Source of the DNA: an uncultured Eubacteriales bacterium
GTDB taxonomy: Bacteria; Bacillota; Clostridia; Christensenellales; Pumilibacteraceae
Direction: 5' to 3'
Length of the DNA: 6,861 nt
Assembly (NCBI GenBank): GCA_900555875.1
Contig: USNB01000065.1
Location: 1-6,861 of the forward strand
The notes under the pieces are model-generated. The model saw only the letters and a program-made list of their open reading frames with translations. It searched no databases and was not told where the DNA came from. The position numbers were made by a program, and so were the translations under genes. Shown here one piece after another: positions 6,113 to 6,861 of this stretch. How positions within the stretch are numbered: the first letter of the stretch is position 1; each line of letters opens with the position of its first letter.

Positions 6113-6861
6113 ATGTTTGAGATAATTTCGCTGAAAACGGAACATATGACGGAAGGCTGCGTCACCGACAGTGCGCGCCCCCGCTTTTCTTTTGCTCTCG
6201 CGTCCGACGGGCGGAACGTGAAACTCGCGTCCGCGAAAATTGCGGTCCTGCGTGACGGCGAGACCGTCTGGGAGACGGAGACGGCGAAACAGCGCGTGCG
6301 CTACGGCGGCGGGCCTCTCGCGCCGTTCACCGTATATACCGTGAGCGTCGCTGCGGTGAGCGACGGCGGAGAGCGCGCGACGGCGGAGACGACGTTCGAG
6401 ACGGGGCGCATGGGCACGCCCTGGCATGCGGAGTGGATAAGCGATCCCGCGTATTCTTTCACCGAAAAGAAGGTCTCTCCGCTGCCCATGGAGTTCATGC
6501 GGCGCGTAAAACTCAGGGAGAAGCCCGCGAGCGCTAAGATACGCGTCACGGCGATGGGCATATACGAACTGAAGGTGAACGGCGTAAAGGCGGGGGAAGA
6601 TTATTTCGCGCCCGGCTTCACGTCGTATAAGACGCGTCTGCAATACCAGACGTACGACGTTACGGATATGCTCACGGGCGACGACGAGATAAACGTGGTC
6701 GTGGGCGGCGGATGGGCGGTAGGCTCCTTCGTGTTCACACGCAAGAACCGCGTCACGGCGGATCGCCAGGCGCTGCTGCTCGAACTGCGCGCGCGCTATG
6801 CGGACGGCTCGGAGGAGGTCGTGGGCACGGACGGTTCGTGGCTGGTCACCGAGGACGGACG
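6113..6861 (+). CDS. GH78-type alpha-L-rhamnosidase, N-terminal part (cut by window edge)
   Basis: This is the first 249 residues of an enzyme expected to remove terminal alpha-L-rhamnose from plant glycosides or polysaccharides. Residues about 5-97 form an Ig-like beta domain ending in TTFETGRM, then the linker WHAEWISD (104-111). From about 127 the N-terminal rhamnosidase jelly-roll domain follows, with its hallmark run MGIYELKVNGVKAG (148-161), DYFAPGFTSYKTRLQYQTYDV (163-183) and GGGWAVGSF (198-206). The catalytic (alpha/alpha)6 barrel lies beyond the window, so activity cannot be confirmed. There is no signal peptide, so it is probably cytoplasmic. The ATG at 6113 is chosen because a G-rich ribosome binding site (6098-6103) lies nine bases upstream; the in-frame GTG at 6107 is too close to it, and the ATG at 6146 would shorten the first beta strand. 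Confidence 0.9.
   Translation, partial: MFEIISLKTEHMTEGCVTDSARPRFSFALASDGRNVKLASAKIAVLRDGETVWETETAKQRVRYGGGPLAPFTVYTVSVAAVSDGGERATAETTFETGRMGTPWHAEWISDPAYSFTEKKVSPLPMEFMRRVKLREKPASAKIRVTAMGIYELKVNGVKAGEDYFAPGFTSYKTRLQYQTYDVTDMLTGDDEINVVVGGGWAVGSFVFTRKNRVTADRQALLLELRARYADGSEEVVGTDGSWLVTEDG

Noticed and set aside
5891..6643. A 250-codon minus-strand frame opposite the start of the GH78 gene
   Set aside because: The plus strand clearly encodes rhamnosidase domains in the same register; the minus frame also runs over the GH78 promoter.
1..6861. CRISPR array, tRNA, rRNA, insertion sequence or phage genes
   Set aside because: I saw no regularly spaced direct repeats, no tRNA cloverleaf or rRNA motifs, and no transposase, integrase or phage-like coding sequence on either strand.

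Overview
The window (6,861 bases, fairly GC-rich) looks like a carbohydrate-utilisation locus from a Gram-positive Clostridia-type bacterium (Bacillota). This assignment rests on strong AGGAGG-type ribosome binding sites, DeoR and AraC regulators beside glycosidases, and a rearranged-domain GH3 enzyme of the kind known from Ruminococcus albus and Butyrivibrio fibrisolvens. The exact lineage cannot be fixed from the sequence. All five genes share one codon habit, almost never using TTA, CTA or TCA, so nothing here looks recently acquired.

Layout. Bases 1-700 (minus strand) hold a DeoR-family regulator whose C-terminal end is cut by the window edge. It diverges from an AraC-family regulator at 875-1675 (plus strand). 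The 174-base gap between them contains two near-consensus promoters facing away from each other, with repeated TTTTGA motifs. A terminator follows the AraC gene. A 343-base gap carries a promoter and a roughly 138-base structured leader. Next come a 1,079-residue GH3 glycoside hydrolase (2019-5258) and, four bases later, a small four-helix membrane protein (5263-5733). A 379-base gap then holds GC-rich palindromes and another promoter. The window ends inside a GH78-type alpha-L-rhamnosidase (6113 to the edge).

How the genes may work together (inference). The GH3 enzyme has its two halves in swapped order and a membrane segment at each end, so it is probably fixed to the outer face of the cell membrane with both ends in the cytoplasm. 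The small membrane protein is translationally linked to it and may be its partner. The GH78 enzyme has no signal peptide and is probably cytoplasmic. Together they suggest breakdown of rhamnose- and glucose- (or other beta-sugar-) bearing plant glycosides or polysaccharides. A block of about 40 bases just upstream of the AraC promoter recurs just upstream of the GH78 promoter, including the same -35 box. This suggests that one regulator, most simply the AraC protein, controls both.

The most notable observations are this shared control element, the double-anchored permuted GH3 with its small membrane partner, and the stacked, mutually exclusive palindromes after that operon.
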